Assembly: GCA_900538385.1 (NCBI GenBank)
Contig: UWSO01000010.1
Span: forward strand, 1-58,645
Direction: 5' to 3'
Source: an uncultured Porphyromonas sp.
GTDB lineage: Bacteria; Bacteroidota; Bacteroidia; Bacteroidales; Porphyromonadaceae
Length of the DNA: 58,645 bases
Part shown: positions 50,077 through 58,645 of the stretch, in pieces
Numbering within the stretch: position 1 is the first letter of the stretch
Layout: each line of letters starts with the position of its first letter
Notes under the pieces: generated by a model
Database searches by the model: none
Told to the model about the DNA's origin: nothing
Seen by the model: only the letters and a program-made list of their open reading frames with translations
Translations under genes and position numbers: made by a program

Positions 50077-51461
50077 ATCCACGTAAGCAACCACCCACCG
50101 CACACCTGCAGTATCTAGACCTTTATCAGTCTCAGCAGGCATACATTGAGCAGCACAGCTTGCCTGTGCTACAAGCGCAGCGTGCCTCCGCTCAGGAGGC
50201 TTTGAGCGAGTACGCCTTGCCCCAGCTCGGCATGGAGGACTGGCAGCGCACGGATGTCGAGGCGCTCTACGCTCCCGACTACGGGATCAACCTACAGGAG
50301 CTAGACCTAGCTCCCGCAGGGCATAAGCAGCTCCCTCAGTATAGCTGCGACCTATCGGTCAATGAGCTCACCATCAAGGCGAGTGCTCTCAACAGCAACT
50401 ACCTCTACACCCACTACGTCAACCAAAAGCGCAAGCTCCCCGAAGGAGTTTTCGTAGGCTCCATCAAGGAGTTTGTCAAGGAGTTCCCCGACTTGGCGGA
50501 GCGTTACTACGGGCAAATAGCCGAGGTCGATACCGACGGCACCATCGCGCTCAACACGCTCTTCGTGCAGGACGCCTTCGTCCTCTACGTACCCGATGGC
50601 ATGCAGCTCGAGCAGCCCGTGCAGCTCGTACAGCTACTCCACGCTCAGGAGCCACTCCTCTGCATTCGTCGCTGGCTCATCATCCTCGGTGATCGTGCCA
50701 AAGCCTCTGTCCTTGTCTGCGACCATACGATAGATCGGACCAGCTTCCTCGTCAACCAAGTGGCCGAGATCTACGTTGGCAATGGCGCTCAGCTCAAGCT
50801 CTTCGACATGGAGGAGAATAGCCACCAGACGCACCGCACTTGTGGCTACTTCCTGCGCCAGGGGGCAGAGAGCCAAGTGACCCTCGCCGCCTATACGCTC
50901 AATAATGGAATCACGCGCAATAGCTTCCGGACACGCTTCCTCGGCGAACATGCCGAGCAGACACTCGGCGGGGTGGCTGTGACCAATGGTACACAGCATG
51001 TCGACACCTTCACACGTGTCGAGCATATCAAGCCCAAGTGTCATAGCACGCAGCTCTTTAAGAACCTCCTCGATGAGCAGTCCACGGGAGCTTTCTCGGG
51101 GCGCATCTTCGTAGCACAGTCGGCACAGCAGACCGAAGCTTACCAGAGCAACCGCAATATGCTCCTCTCGCCTGAGGCTCGTATGTACAGCAAGCCTCAG
51201 CTAGAGATCTATGCCGACGATGTCCAGTGTTCGCACGGTATGGCTACGGGGCATCTCGACGAGCAGGCGCTCTTCTACATGATGCAGCGAGGCATCCCCG
51301 AGCACGAAGCACGGGTCATGCTGAGCGTTGCTTTCGTTAGAGATGTCATAGACCTCATGCCCCTGGAGGATCTCCAAAATCGCATCGAGAGCATCGTGCG
51401 CAATCGTCTTCTAGGCAAAGAGCCGACACACTGCAGCCAGTGTGGCAAGCTTATCTTCTAA
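50073..51461 (+). CDS. sufD: Fe-S cluster assembly protein SufD
   Basis: 462 residues. Beta-helix core like SufB (LFKNLLDEQSTGAFSGRIFV, VQCSHGMATGHLDEQALFYMMQRGIPE with the conserved Cys and His). The C-terminal tail ends THCSQCGKLIF, a CxxC pair that I do not expect in every SufD; it might bind metal. It completes the SufBC2D complex. It is followed directly by an EamA transporter gene. Confidence 0.94.
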   Translation: MNPRKQPPTAHLQYLDLYQSQQAYIEQHSLPVLQAQRASAQEALSEYALPQLGMEDWQRTDVEALYAPDYGINLQELDLAPAGHKQLPQYSCDLSVNELTIKASALNSNYLYTHYVNQKRKLPEGVFVGSIKEFVKEFPDLAERYYGQIAEVDTDGTIALNTLFVQDAFVLYVPDGMQLEQPVQLVQLLHAQEPLLCIRRWLIILGDRAKASVLVCDHTIDRTSFLVNQVAEIYVGNGAQLKLFDMEENSHQTHRTCGYFLRQGAESQVTLAAYTLNNGITRNSFRTRFLGEHAEQTLGGVAVTNGTQHVDTFTRVEHIKPKCHSTQLFKNLLDEQSTGAFSGRIFVAQSAQQTEAYQSNRNMLLSPEARMYSKPQLEIYADDVQCSHGMATGHLDEQALFYMMQRGIPEHEARVMLSVAFVRDVIDLMPLEDLQNRIESIVRNRLLGKEPTHCSQCGKLIF

Positions 51462-51480
51462 AACACGCTATACTATCGTA

Positions 51481-52392
51481 ATGAGATCTCGCTGGAGACT
51501 ACACCTCGTGATGCTCTGCGTCACAATTATCTTTGGAATCAATGGGCCCTTCACCAAGGCACTCCTTGGTGGGGGGCTCACTCCATATACGCACATGTTC
51601 TGTCGCTTCCTAGGTGCCACGATACTCTTTTGGATCGCTTCGCTGTGGGTGCCACGAGAGCGCATCGACCGCAAGGATTGGGGCAAGATGATCTTAGCCT
51701 CCCTGACAGGTATCTTTTTCAACCAAGGGCTCTTCGCCATTGGCATGTCGATGACCTCTCCTGTCAATCAGTCGCTCGTTGCCACGCTAGGACCCATCGT
51801 CACCATGCTTCTCGCAGCCATCGTGCTCAAAGAGCCGATCACACGACTCAAGGGAATCGGCGTACTCATCGGAGCCTCGGGTGCCCTGCTCCTCGTATCC
51901 ACGAACGGCTCCTCCACCGCGGGTTCTACGCTAGGCGACCTGATTTGCGCCACGGCAACCGTCTCCTACGCCATCTATCTCACCTCATTCAAGACTCTCA
52001 TACAGAAGTACCACCCGGTCACCTTGATGAAGTGGATCTTTGTCATCTCCCTCCTCGGCTCCGCTCCGATGGGCGTACGTGACATGATGAGCACCGAGTG
52101 GAGCACCTTCGACGCTACCTTCTACGGGCAGCTAGCCTTCGTCGTCGTGGGCGCCACCTTTGTCGCCTACCTCTTGTTGCTCTTCGCACAGCGAGGCTTG
52201 CGTCCCACGGTCGTCAGCATCTACAACTACGGTATCCCCGTCATCGCCTCGCTGCTGGCTGTCATGATGGGTCAAGATCAACTCACACTCACCAAAGTCG
52301 CCTCCGCGATCCTCATCCTGCTCGGCGTCTTCATGGTGACCCGCAGCAAAAGCCGCCAACAACTTCTTCGGGAGCAGCTTCGCAACGACTAG
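51481..52392 (+). CDS. EamA/DMT-family transporter
   Basis: 303 residues from ATG 51481 (a start at 51442 would lie inside sufD). Ten predicted transmembrane helices in two EamA repeats: MLCVTIIFGINGPFTKAL and the first-half end LKGIGVLIGASGALLLV, then DLICATATVSYAIYLTSFKTL and KVASAILILLGVFMVTRS. It probably exports a metabolite, such as an amino acid, across the inner membrane. Substrate unknown. It may be read through from sufD. Confidence 0.88.
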   Translation: MRSRWRLHLVMLCVTIIFGINGPFTKALLGGGLTPYTHMFCRFLGATILFWIASLWVPRERIDRKDWGKMILASLTGIFFNQGLFAIGMSMTSPVNQSLVATLGPIVTMLLAAIVLKEPITRLKGIGVLIGASGALLLVSTNGSSTAGSTLGDLICATATVSYAIYLTSFKTLIQKYHPVTLMKWIFVISLLGSAPMGVRDMMSTEWSTFDATFYGQLAFVVVGATFVAYLLLLFAQRGLRPTVVSIYNYGIPVIASLLAVMMGQDQLTLTKVASAILILLGVFMVTRSKSRQQLLREQLRND

Positions 52393-52519
52393 CATAGCGC
52401 TCTTGTTTGCTGATACAAAGCCAAACAACAGATGAAGTGGATCCGCAGGACTCAAAAAGGATTAGCTATTACCTCTGAGCATCCTCATCCTCTTCGATGA
52501 ACTCCGAGATAGTCAGAAG

Positions 52520-53932
52520 TTACTTGCCGATGCAGAAGTGGGAGAAGATGAAGCCGAGCACTTCGTCGGAGGTGATGGAGGCGCCTGTGACGAGGCCGAT
52601 CTCTTCGATCGCTTCACGGAGATAGGGGGTGATAAGGTCGCTGGTCAAGCCGTTGTGGAGTCCCTCGGAGACTAACTCTAAGGCGCGACTCGCCTTGGTG
52701 AGCGCCTCGTAGTGGCGCAGGTTGTAGAGCATCACGGTCTCTTCATCGCTGTGGAGGGGCTGGGCAGTGGTGACCATAAGCTCTTCGAGAGCTTCGATGC
52801 CCTCAGCGGTTCGTGCTGAGATAGCTAGCGGAGGGGTGATGTGCCGTTTGTTCGTGATGCGCTGTAGCTGTTCGGAGCAGTGGCTGAGCCAGTTCGTGGC
52901 CTCGCTCTCGGTGAGTAGATCCCGCTTGTTGAGCAGGAGCATGAGGGTACTATCGGGGGCGGTGAGTGGAAGTATCTCGCTGAGCTGTGCCTCTAGCTCG
53001 TCCCACGTGGGCAGGGGCGGGGCGATGACCCAGAGGATAAGCCGTGCCGAGGATATCTGCTGGTAGCTGCGCTCGATGCCTAGTTGCTCCACGAGGTCGG
53101 TCGTCTGGCGCAGGCCGGCAGTGTCGATGAGTCGGAAGAGTGTACCGCGAATGGTTAGTCGCCCCTCGACAGTGTCTCGGGTGGTGCCAGGGATGTCGCT
53201 GACGATGGCTCGCTCGTGTTGGAGGAGGGCGTTGAGGAGGCTGCTCTTGCCCACATTGGGTGCGCCGATGATAGCGGTCGGGATGCCCTGCTGGAGCTCT
53301 TGCCCCGTGGTGAAGCTTTGCGTAAGCAGTCGGAGCTGATGCTGTATGGTGGTTAGCGTCTCAACCAGTGTGGAGCGATCGGCAAAGGCGACATCCTCTT
53401 CGCTAAAGTCTAGCTCTAGCTCGAGAAGTCCCGCAAAGCGTAGAAGCGTCGCCCGCAGTTCGTTGAGTAGGTGACTGAGCCTGCCGGTATGCTGCTCCAT
53501 AGCCATCTTGTGCTGTGTGGCAGTGGTCGCAGCGATGAGGTCAGCGACCGCCTCCGCCTCGGCGAGGTCTAGCTTGCCATGCGCTAAGGCACGACGGGTG
53601 AATTCGCCAGGGTCTGCCATACGGCACCCCTCTTGCTGAGCGATCCACTCTAGTATGGAGCGTACGATGAAGGGGGAGGCGTGGCAGGAGAGCTCGACGA
53701 CCTCCTCGCCAGTGTAGGAGTGTGGTGCGGCGAAGTAGGTGGCTACGACGAGGTCTATGAGTTGCCCGTCAATGCGTAGCCCAGCGGTCGTGGCTTCACG
53801 AGGCGCGAGCCTTTTGCCAAGAAGCGTCTCAGCGATCTGTGGGGCTAGGCTTCCCGAGATACGTACGACGGCAAGCCCTCCGCCTAGTGCGGTGGCCGGT
53901 GCGCAGATCGTTTCGCTCAGATCATGTATCAT
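52520..53932 (-). CDS. mnmE: tRNA modification GTPase MnmE
   Basis: 470 residues. The N-terminal formyl-THF-binding domain begins ETICAPATALGGGLAVVRISG. The G domain has GAPNVGKSSLLNALL (G1), DIPGTTRDTVEG (G2-G3) and LNKRDLL (G4). The helical domain ends in the catalytic C-terminal CIGK. With MnmG it makes 5-carboxymethylaminomethyl-uridine at wobble U34 of tRNAs. It is the last gene of the minus-strand cluster; its start overlaps folK by 4 nt. Confidence 0.96.
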   Translation of the reverse strand: MIHDLSETICAPATALGGGLAVVRISGSLAPQIAETLLGKRLAPREATTAGLRIDGQLIDLVVATYFAAPHSYTGEEVVELSCHASPFIVRSILEWIAQQEGCRMADPGEFTRRALAHGKLDLAEAEAVADLIAATTATQHKMAMEQHTGRLSHLLNELRATLLRFAGLLELELDFSEEDVAFADRSTLVETLTTIQHQLRLLTQSFTTGQELQQGIPTAIIGAPNVGKSSLLNALLQHERAIVSDIPGTTRDTVEGRLTIRGTLFRLIDTAGLRQTTDLVEQLGIERSYQQISSARLILWVIAPPLPTWDELEAQLSEILPLTAPDSTLMLLLNKRDLLTESEATNWLSHCSEQLQRITNKRHITPPLAISARTAEGIEALEELMVTTAQPLHSDEETVMLYNLRHYEALTKASRALELVSEGLHNGLTSDLITPYLREAIEEIGLVTGASITSDEVLGFIFSHFCIGK

Positions 53933-54396
53933 GCGGGCAGGGCGGCTAGTAGCTGAGCCACGGTAGTCCCCGTCGTGGGGATCGTAAGCTCAGGCGCTAT
54001 GTAGCTGAGTGGCTGCAGGACGAAGGCTCGCTCACACATACGAGGGTGCGGGATGGTGAGCTCAGGCGTGGTCATGACCAACTGGTCGTAGAGCAGGATG
54101 TCTAGGTCTATGACTCGGTCGGAGTAGATGCCGTCGTGCGACTTGTGCCGTCGCCCCATCTCACGCTCGATAGCCTGAAGCTGTGCCAAAAGTTCTGCTG
54201 GTGTCGCTGTCGTGTGAACGGCCACGACGCTATTGAGGAAGAGGTGCTCCGAAGCGAAGCCCACGGGACGAGTCTCCACAAAGGGGGCTATACTGTAGAT
54301 CTGGAGCCCACGAAGGCGCATTCGCCTGATCGCCTCTAGCAGCTGGTGACGAGGATTGTCAAGGTTGCTACCGAGGGCTATATAAGCAGTAGGCAT
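53929..54396 (-). CDS. folK: 6-hydroxymethyl-dihydropterin pyrophosphokinase
   Basis: 155 residues. HPPK motifs: YIALGSNLDNPRHQLLEAI, the substrate loop FVETRPVGF, MGRRHKSHDGIYSDRVIDLDILLYD (magnesium-binding DLD), then IPHPRMCERAFVLQPL. It transfers pyrophosphate from ATP to 6-hydroxymethyl-7,8-dihydropterin in folate synthesis. The 4-nt overlap with mnmE and the 34-bp gap to queA show an operon. Confidence 0.95.
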   Translation of the reverse strand: MPTAYIALGSNLDNPRHQLLEAIRRMRLRGLQIYSIAPFVETRPVGFASEHLFLNSVVAVHTTATPAELLAQLQAIEREMGRRHKSHDGIYSDRVIDLDILLYDQLVMTTPELTIPHPRMCERAFVLQPLSYIAPELTIPTTGTTVAQLLAALPA

Positions 54397-54430
54397 AGGA
54401 GCGACAGTGAGAGAGTCTTAGCGAGATAGG

Positions 54431-55504
54431 TTAGTCCATAATGAGGAGCGCATCCCCGTAGCAGCCGAAGCGGTACTTCTCCTTGACCGCTACATTCATC
54501 GCATTCATCACATTCTTCTCACCACCCATGGTGGCAGCGCACATGAGGTTGATGCTCTTTGGCGCATTGAAGTTGGTCAGCATAGCGGTCGGCAAGTGAA
54601 TGTGGTAAGGCGGATAGATAAACTCATTGGTCCAGCCACTGAACTCCTTGAGGTAGCCATCCGTGCTGACGCCCGTCTCGAGGGCTCGCATGACGGTCGC
54701 TCCGACGGCAACGATCTGTGCATTGTCGTCGCGCGCTTGATTGACGATATCGCAGCACTCGATGGGGATATACATCTCTTCGTTCTCCACCTTATACTTG
54801 CTGATCGCCTCAACCTCGATCTCCTGATAGCTAGAGAGGTTGTGGTGTAGCGTGAGGAAAGCAAGGTTGCACCCCTGTAGGCGTAGCTTGTGCAGGATAA
54901 TGTCGCTAAAGTGCAGGCTCGCAGCGGGGGCGCACACGGCACCGATATGCTTTGCAAAAACACTCTGATAACGCTCTAGGTCGCTTGGCTCAGCGGGTCG
55001 CTTGATCTCCGCGGGTAGCGGTGCTTCGCCTAGACTGTACAGATCCTTGAGGAAGTCCTCATGAGAGCCATCGTAGAGAAAGCGCAGGATACGTCCTCGA
55101 GAGATGGTGTTGTCAATCACCTCAGCGACCAGGACGGGGGCACCGCCCTCCTCGCCAAACTCGAGCTTGTTGCCGATGCGGATCTTACGTGCTGGATCTA
55201 CGAGGACATCCCATAGACGCAGAGATTCGTTGAGTTCGCGCAGTAGGAAGACCTCGATCTTCGCCTGATTCTTCTCCTTCAGACCATAGAGTCTTGCGGG
55301 GAAAACCTTGGTGTCGTTGAAGACAAAGGTGTCTTTCTCCCCGAAGTAGTCGAGGATGTCCACAAAGTTCTTATGCTCGATAGAGCCGTCGGTGCGGTGT
55401 AGCACCATCATACGAGACTGATCTCTGAAGGTCGTCGGGTACTGAGCAATGAGCTCCTCGGGGAGCTTGTAGTCAAAGTGTGATAGCTTCGCTTTATGTC
55501 GCAT
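54431..55504 (-). CDS. queA: tRNA preQ1(34) S-adenosylmethionine ribosyltransferase-isomerase QueA
   Basis: 357 residues. Family signatures: HFDYKLPEELIAQYPTTFRDQSRMMVLHR at the N-terminus, FVFNDTKVFPARLYG, CAPAASLHFS (SAM-binding loop) and FNAPKSINLMCAA near the C-terminus. It transfers the ribosyl moiety of SAM to preQ1 at tRNA position 34 to form epoxyqueuosine. Other queuosine genes are not in the window. Confidence 0.95.
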   Translation of the reverse strand: MRHKAKLSHFDYKLPEELIAQYPTTFRDQSRMMVLHRTDGSIEHKNFVDILDYFGEKDTFVFNDTKVFPARLYGLKEKNQAKIEVFLLRELNESLRLWDVLVDPARKIRIGNKLEFGEEGGAPVLVAEVIDNTISRGRILRFLYDGSHEDFLKDLYSLGEAPLPAEIKRPAEPSDLERYQSVFAKHIGAVCAPAASLHFSDIILHKLRLQGCNLAFLTLHHNLSSYQEIEVEAISKYKVENEEMYIPIECCDIVNQARDDNAQIVAVGATVMRALETGVSTDGYLKEFSGWTNEFIYPPYHIHLPTAMLTNFNAPKSINLMCAATMGGEKNVMNAMNVAVKEKYRFGCYGDALLIMD

Positions 55505-55554
55505 ATTGGATTTTGTTTCTAATGGGATAGAGTGAGTATAGCAAGGGTGTTTGG

Positions 55555-56319
55555 TCAGGAGAGTTTTTCCTCGTCGGGCGTTAGGGCTAGTAGCTCGTCT
55601 AGTTGATCGAGGCTAAAGCAGTCCGCCTGTGACACCTCGCCAGAGCGTGTCCGCACCAGCTGGGTGAGATAAGCTCCCGAGTCGAGAGCCGTGCCGAGGT
55701 CGCGTGCCAGCGAACGAATGTAGGTGCCTCTACTACAGACGATACGTAGCTGTAGGGTGGGGGGCGTAAAGCTCACCAGCTCGAGTTCGTGAATGGTGAC
55801 GCGCTTGTGCGCTAGCTCTACTTCCTGTCCCTGACGGGCTAGGTCGTAGGCGCGTATGCCGCCTACCTTGACTGCCGAGAAGGTGGGAGGTCGCAGATCG
55901 ATCTCTCCCGTGAACTGGCGCAAGGTACTCCGCACCATCTCCTCCGTGATATGTTCGTAGGGATAGGTCGCGTCGATCTCGTGCTCGCTATCGAAAGAGG
56001 GTGTGGTGGCTCCGAGTTGGAGCGTGGCGCAGTACTCCTTGTCGTGATCCATCAGCTGCTCGATCAGCTTCGTAGCACGCCCTGTGCAGAGCACCAGCAC
56101 GCCCGTCGCCTGTGGGTCGAGCGTCCCAGCGTGTCCCACCTTGATGCGCTTGACCCCTGTCACCTTGCGCACCATGATGCGTACCTTATTGACTACGTCA
56201 AAGGAGGTCCACCCCAACGGCTTGTCCAAGGGTATGATCGCTCCCGTACGTAGCGTGAGGGGGCGATGAGCCTGCAGGTCGGCAGGAGTGTAGAGCTTGG
56301 AGGAGACTTCCTGATTCAT
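55555..56319 (-). CDS. truB: tRNA pseudouridine(55) synthase
   Basis: 254 residues. TruB signatures: LDKPLGWTSFDVVNKVR, then VGHAGTLDPQATGVL with catalytic Asp68, GEIDLRPPTFSAVKVGGIRAY and VVCSRGTYIRSLARDLG. It makes pseudouridine 55 in the T-loop of tRNAs. It abuts uppP with 1 nt between them, so the two are co-translated. Confidence 0.95.
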   Translation of the reverse strand: MNQEVSSKLYTPADLQAHRPLTLRTGAIIPLDKPLGWTSFDVVNKVRIMVRKVTGVKRIKVGHAGTLDPQATGVLVLCTGRATKLIEQLMDHDKEYCATLQLGATTPSFDSEHEIDATYPYEHITEEMVRSTLRQFTGEIDLRPPTFSAVKVGGIRAYDLARQGQEVELAHKRVTIHELELVSFTPPTLQLRIVCSRGTYIRSLARDLGTALDSGAYLTQLVRTRSGEVSQADCFSLDQLDELLALTPDEEKLS

Positions 56320-56320
56320 C

Positions 56321-57172
56321 TTAATGCATCGCTAGGGGCACTCCGCAGAGTAGTAGGATGAGTACCAGTAGACCGACCACGATACGGTAGTAGCCAAAGA
56401 GCTTGAAGCCGTAGCGGGTCACATAGTTGATAAAGAACTTGATCGCCAGCAGTGCTACCACGAAGGCAACCACATTGCCTACGAGCAGTGCCATCCAGTT
56501 TTCCTGCAGCATCTGACTAGAGACTGGATCAGCGAGGAGCTTGTACCCCTTGAGCAGGGTAGCGCCTAGCATCGTCGGAACTGCTAGAAAGAAGGAGAAC
56601 TCGGTCGCTGCGCGTCTCGTGAGCCGTTGCTGCAGTCCACCCACGATCGTCGCCATAGAGCGTGACACGCCCGGGATCATAGCGATGGTCTGAAAGCAAC
56701 CGATGACGAAAGCATTGCGATACGACGGACGCTCCACCGTCTGTTTTGTAGCTGGCCAAATGCGATCAATGAAGAGCATAAAGATGCCACCCAAGAAGAG
56801 CATCGTGGCGACTACATAGACATTGTCTAGGAGCTTATCTATCTGCTCCTCCAGTAGTAGCCCGATGACTGCTGCGGGGATCAGACCGACGAGGAGCTTG
56901 ATATAAAAGGAGAAGCGTCCGACCCACTGCCACCGCTGAGGTAGCTGTCGTGCGCTCTCCTCCACACGAAAGGTGAAGAAGCGCTTATAGTACAGCACCA
57001 CGACCGATAGGATTGCACCAAACTGGATCATCACCGTAAAGGCGCGAAGGAAGGGTGTGCTCTCCATCCCGAGTATACCCTGGGTGAGGATCATATGCCC
57101 CGTAGAGCTGACTGGGAGAAACTCCGTCAGCCCCTCTACGATGGCTAGGATAATGGATTCGAGTAGCGTCAT
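56321..57172 (-). CDS. uppP: undecaprenyl-diphosphatase UppP
   Basis: 283 residues, integral membrane with about eight helices. The active-site motifs are present: EGLTEFLPVSSTGHMIL (about 14-30) and IPGVSRSMATIVGGL (about 170-185, catalytic Ser/Arg). It dephosphorylates undecaprenyl diphosphate to recycle the lipid carrier for peptidoglycan and surface glycans. Loss of function gives bacitracin sensitivity in other bacteria. Order ftsX-DUF3098-uppP-truB-queA is the usual one in Bacteroidetes. Confidence 0.96.
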   Translation of the reverse strand: MTLLESIILAIVEGLTEFLPVSSTGHMILTQGILGMESTPFLRAFTVMIQFGAILSVVVLYYKRFFTFRVEESARQLPQRWQWVGRFSFYIKLLVGLIPAAVIGLLLEEQIDKLLDNVYVVATMLFLGGIFMLFIDRIWPATKQTVERPSYRNAFVIGCFQTIAMIPGVSRSMATIVGGLQQRLTRRAATEFSFFLAVPTMLGATLLKGYKLLADPVSSQMLQENWMALLVGNVVAFVVALLAIKFFINYVTRYGFKLFGYYRIVVGLLVLILLLCGVPLAMH

Positions 57173-57196
57173 CTTAAGACTATCGGCACAAGAGGT

Positions 57197-57457
57197 TTAC
57201 TTGTTCTGTGGCGTAGTATTGCTATCCTTGTCGTTGCTTTTGTTGGGGTTTTTGGGCTTAGCCATGATAGCGTAGATGATCAAGAGGAAGCCGATCAGGG
57301 TGACGATAGGCGCCACGACGATACGGCGTGTGCTAAAGATCTCAGCCGTAAACTCTGTGCTGTCTGCACTACCTCCTCCCGACATTAAGAGGAGACCCAA
57401 GATGATGATCCCCACGGAGATCGCTAGGAGGATATAGTTCTTCTTGCCAAATACCAT
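57197..57457 (-). CDS. DUF3098 membrane protein
   Basis: 86 residues from ATG 57457, chosen because DUF3098 proteins begin MVFGKKNY. A longer in-frame ORF to 57574 would overlap ftsX. Two transmembrane helices lie at about 8-25 and 47-68, with a lysine/asparagine-rich tail (PKNPNKSNDKDSN). It is always found between ftsX and uppP in related genomes. Function unknown; a link to division or the envelope is inferred only from that conserved position. Confidence 0.85.
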   Translation of the reverse strand: MVFGKKNYILLAISVGIIILGLLLMSGGGSADSTEFTAEIFSTRRIVVAPIVTLIGFLLIIYAIMAKPKNPNKSNDKDSNTTPQNK

Positions 57458-57488
57458 AATAGATAAGTTGTGATGTATAAGATAGTGA

Positions 57489-58376
57489 CTAAGCCATGAC
57501 AATGCGTCCGCCATCCATCCGAATGTATCTGCTTGTCGATATAGAAGCGGTGATCCAAGAGAGCAAGATACCAAGACAGATAATCCCCCCCAGGATGATA
57601 GCTACCTCGGTGTAGCTGAGATAGCTCTCGAGGAGTAGCGGGTTACGCTGCATCATATAGCAGAGCGTGCCTAGGATCATGCAAGTCGCCAGCAGACCAC
57701 CCCACAGACCATTGAAGATGCTGTAGGTGGTAAAGGGCTTACGTATCAAGCTCGGTTTGGCACCCAGTAGGGTCATAGAGCGGATCAGGAAGCGTCTGCT
57801 GTAGATCATAATGTGGGTCATACTATTGACCTGTATGATAGCGATGATCAGTAGAATCAGCGAAACAATCAGTAGGATCGTCGAGAGATGCTGCATATTC
57901 TCATCAATCATCTGGAGCATGTCGCCACGATAGCTCATCGTCTGCACATTGCCCCACGAGGCGAAGTCTCGCTCTATCTGCGCCATGCTATCGGCTACGG
58001 CGTACTGTGACTTGAGATGCACCTCCAGAGAGGGCTGTAGGGGGTTGAAGCCGAGGACGGCCACAGGATCTTCGCCGATTTCCTCCTCCAGCTGTCGTGC
58101 AGCCTCGGCGGGCGTTATGTAGGTCACGTCTTTGACGTATGGAGCCCGACTCACTTGCTGCATCAGTCGTATACTGTCTTGAGCAGTAGTCTCAGGGTCT
58201 AGTAGGACGGTGAAGGTCATCTCCTCACGCACCGACTGCTCTAGGTGGCTCTTGCCTACCTCCAAGAGAGCTATAGATCCAAGCAGAAAGAGCGGCAGGG
58301 CGATACAGACGATGGCAATAATCCTAGAGGAAGGTAGTAGCGATCGACGCCGTGGACGAGGTGTGTGATGCGACAT
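57489..58376 (-). CDS. ftsX: cell division protein FtsX (permease-like)
   Basis: 295 residues. One N-terminal helix (about 18-38) precedes an extracytoplasmic domain (about 40-170; DVTYITPAEAARQLEEEIGEDP and NPLQPSLEVHLK are typical). A three-helix FtsX permease domain (about 172-290) follows. With the ATPase FtsE it controls peptidoglycan hydrolases at the septum. ftsE is not adjacent, which is common in Bacteroidetes. A -7 box TACCTTTG lies about 135 bp upstream on the minus strand (58512-58519 region), and the leader contains a hairpin. Confidence 0.94.
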   Translation of the reverse strand: MSHHTPRPRRRSLLPSSRIIAIVCIALPLFLLGSIALLEVGKSHLEQSVREEMTFTVLLDPETTAQDSIRLMQQVSRAPYVKDVTYITPAEAARQLEEEIGEDPVAVLGFNPLQPSLEVHLKSQYAVADSMAQIERDFASWGNVQTMSYRGDMLQMIDENMQHLSTILLIVSLILLIIAIIQVNSMTHIMIYSRRFLIRSMTLLGAKPSLIRKPFTTYSIFNGLWGGLLATCMILGTLCYMMQRNPLLLESYLSYTEVAIILGGIICLGILLSWITASISTSRYIRMDGGRIVMA

Positions 58377-58456
58377 AGGCGAGCGTGAATCTTAGCGGTG
58401 AAACGTGCGGGATGTGCTATGGGTACAACAGATAAAAGGAGTCAAGCAAGAGTATG

Positions 58457-58505
58457 GCCCTTCTATAAGTCTATATCACAGACTATACAAAGGGCATCAT
58501 ACAGT
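58457..58505 (-). other. hairpin in the ftsX leader
   Basis: GCCCTT and AAGGGC (58457-58462, 58500-58505) with inner AGTCT/AGACT can pair on the minus strand between the -7 box and the ftsX start. No T-run follows closely. It may be a leader structure or an old terminator. Confidence 0.3.
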
Positions 58506-58582
58506 ATTTATGCAAAGGTACTCAAATATCTGAAGCGGAGCTAAGATTTCAATTTTATCTCTAGGGCCGTACATTCCACCCG

Positions 58583-58645
58583 CTAATGCAATTTCTCAAG
58601 AATGATGTTTTTGATGACTTCATTGGGTGTCTTATAGTTTAGGTT
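58583..58645 (-). CDS. C-terminal fragment of an IS30-type transposase, cut by the window edge
   Basis: The last 21 codons on the minus strand read LNYKTPNEV followed by a short helix and stop (TAG at 58583-58585). LNYKTP-EV near the C-terminus is the IS30-family signature. The rest of the gene lies outside the window, so I cannot say whether the element is intact. Confidence 0.6.
   Translation of the reverse strand, partial: NLNYKTPNEVIKNIILEKLH

Overview
This window is chromosomal DNA of a Bacteroidetes bacterium, most likely a Porphyromonas close to P. asaccharolytica or P. uenonis. The evidence is a type V (Mfa1/FimA-type) fimbrial locus, lipoprotein and T9SS-type surface proteins, Bacteroidetes promoters (-33 TTTG/TTG, 19-20 nt spacer, -7 TAnnTTTG), a SufBCD cluster, DUF4954 and DUF3098 genes, and the ftsX-DUF3098-uppP-truB-queA-folK-mnmE gene order. 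Assignment to genus is inference from gene content, not from a database search.

Layout. 0.2-5 kb, minus strand: a TolC-type outer-membrane protein coupled to a single-pass coiled-coil membrane protein and a secreted protein, then an envelope trio (YtxH-like, holin-superfamily, small basic protein). 5-15.9 kb: housekeeping genes (nucleoside phosphorylase, efp, malQ, DUF4954, ychF, guaA, panB), interrupted at 10.8-11.6 kb by a repeat block. 16-22.8 kb: accessory region with two related FISUMP-like exported proteins, a YefM-YoeB toxin-antitoxin pair, a family 2 glycosyltransferase, an LRR protein and a YgbA_NO protein. 22.8-31.8 kb: fimbrial operon of major fimbrilin, Mfa2-type anchor, accessory subunit and a 1540-residue surface protein with SprB-like, Ig-like and T9SS C-terminal segments. 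32.4-37.5 kb: methyltransferase-TetR pair, then a TonB receptor with a lipoprotein resembling xenosiderophore uptake pairs. 37.6-52.4 kb: Na/Pi transporter, nucleoside kinase, eIF1-like factor, SpoU methylase, tRNA-Leu, beta-barrel protein, nadE, polyprenyl synthase, cvpA, sufBCD, EamA transporter. 52.5-58.4 kb, minus strand: mnmE, folK, queA, truB, uppP, DUF3098, ftsX. The window ends in the C-terminus of an IS30-type transposase.

The strongest unexplained signal is not a gene. Three interspersed repeat families occupy the intergenic gaps of the accessory regions. The first is a palindromic REP-like element (GGACGCACGGTCTGTGCGTC type) with compensatory base changes and a four-unit 83/84-bp tandem array. 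The second is a ~170-200 bp element with a 21-bp-periodic core and palindromic flanks that change sequence from copy to copy; one of its four copies has part of the core inverted. The third is a heptamer (CTCTAAM) track. They often sit side by side, next to surface-protein, fimbrial and regulatory genes. A second clear signal is a set of phased direct repeats (21 and 31 bp apart) just upstream of a fimbrial promoter that lacks a -33 box. This suggests control by a response regulator.
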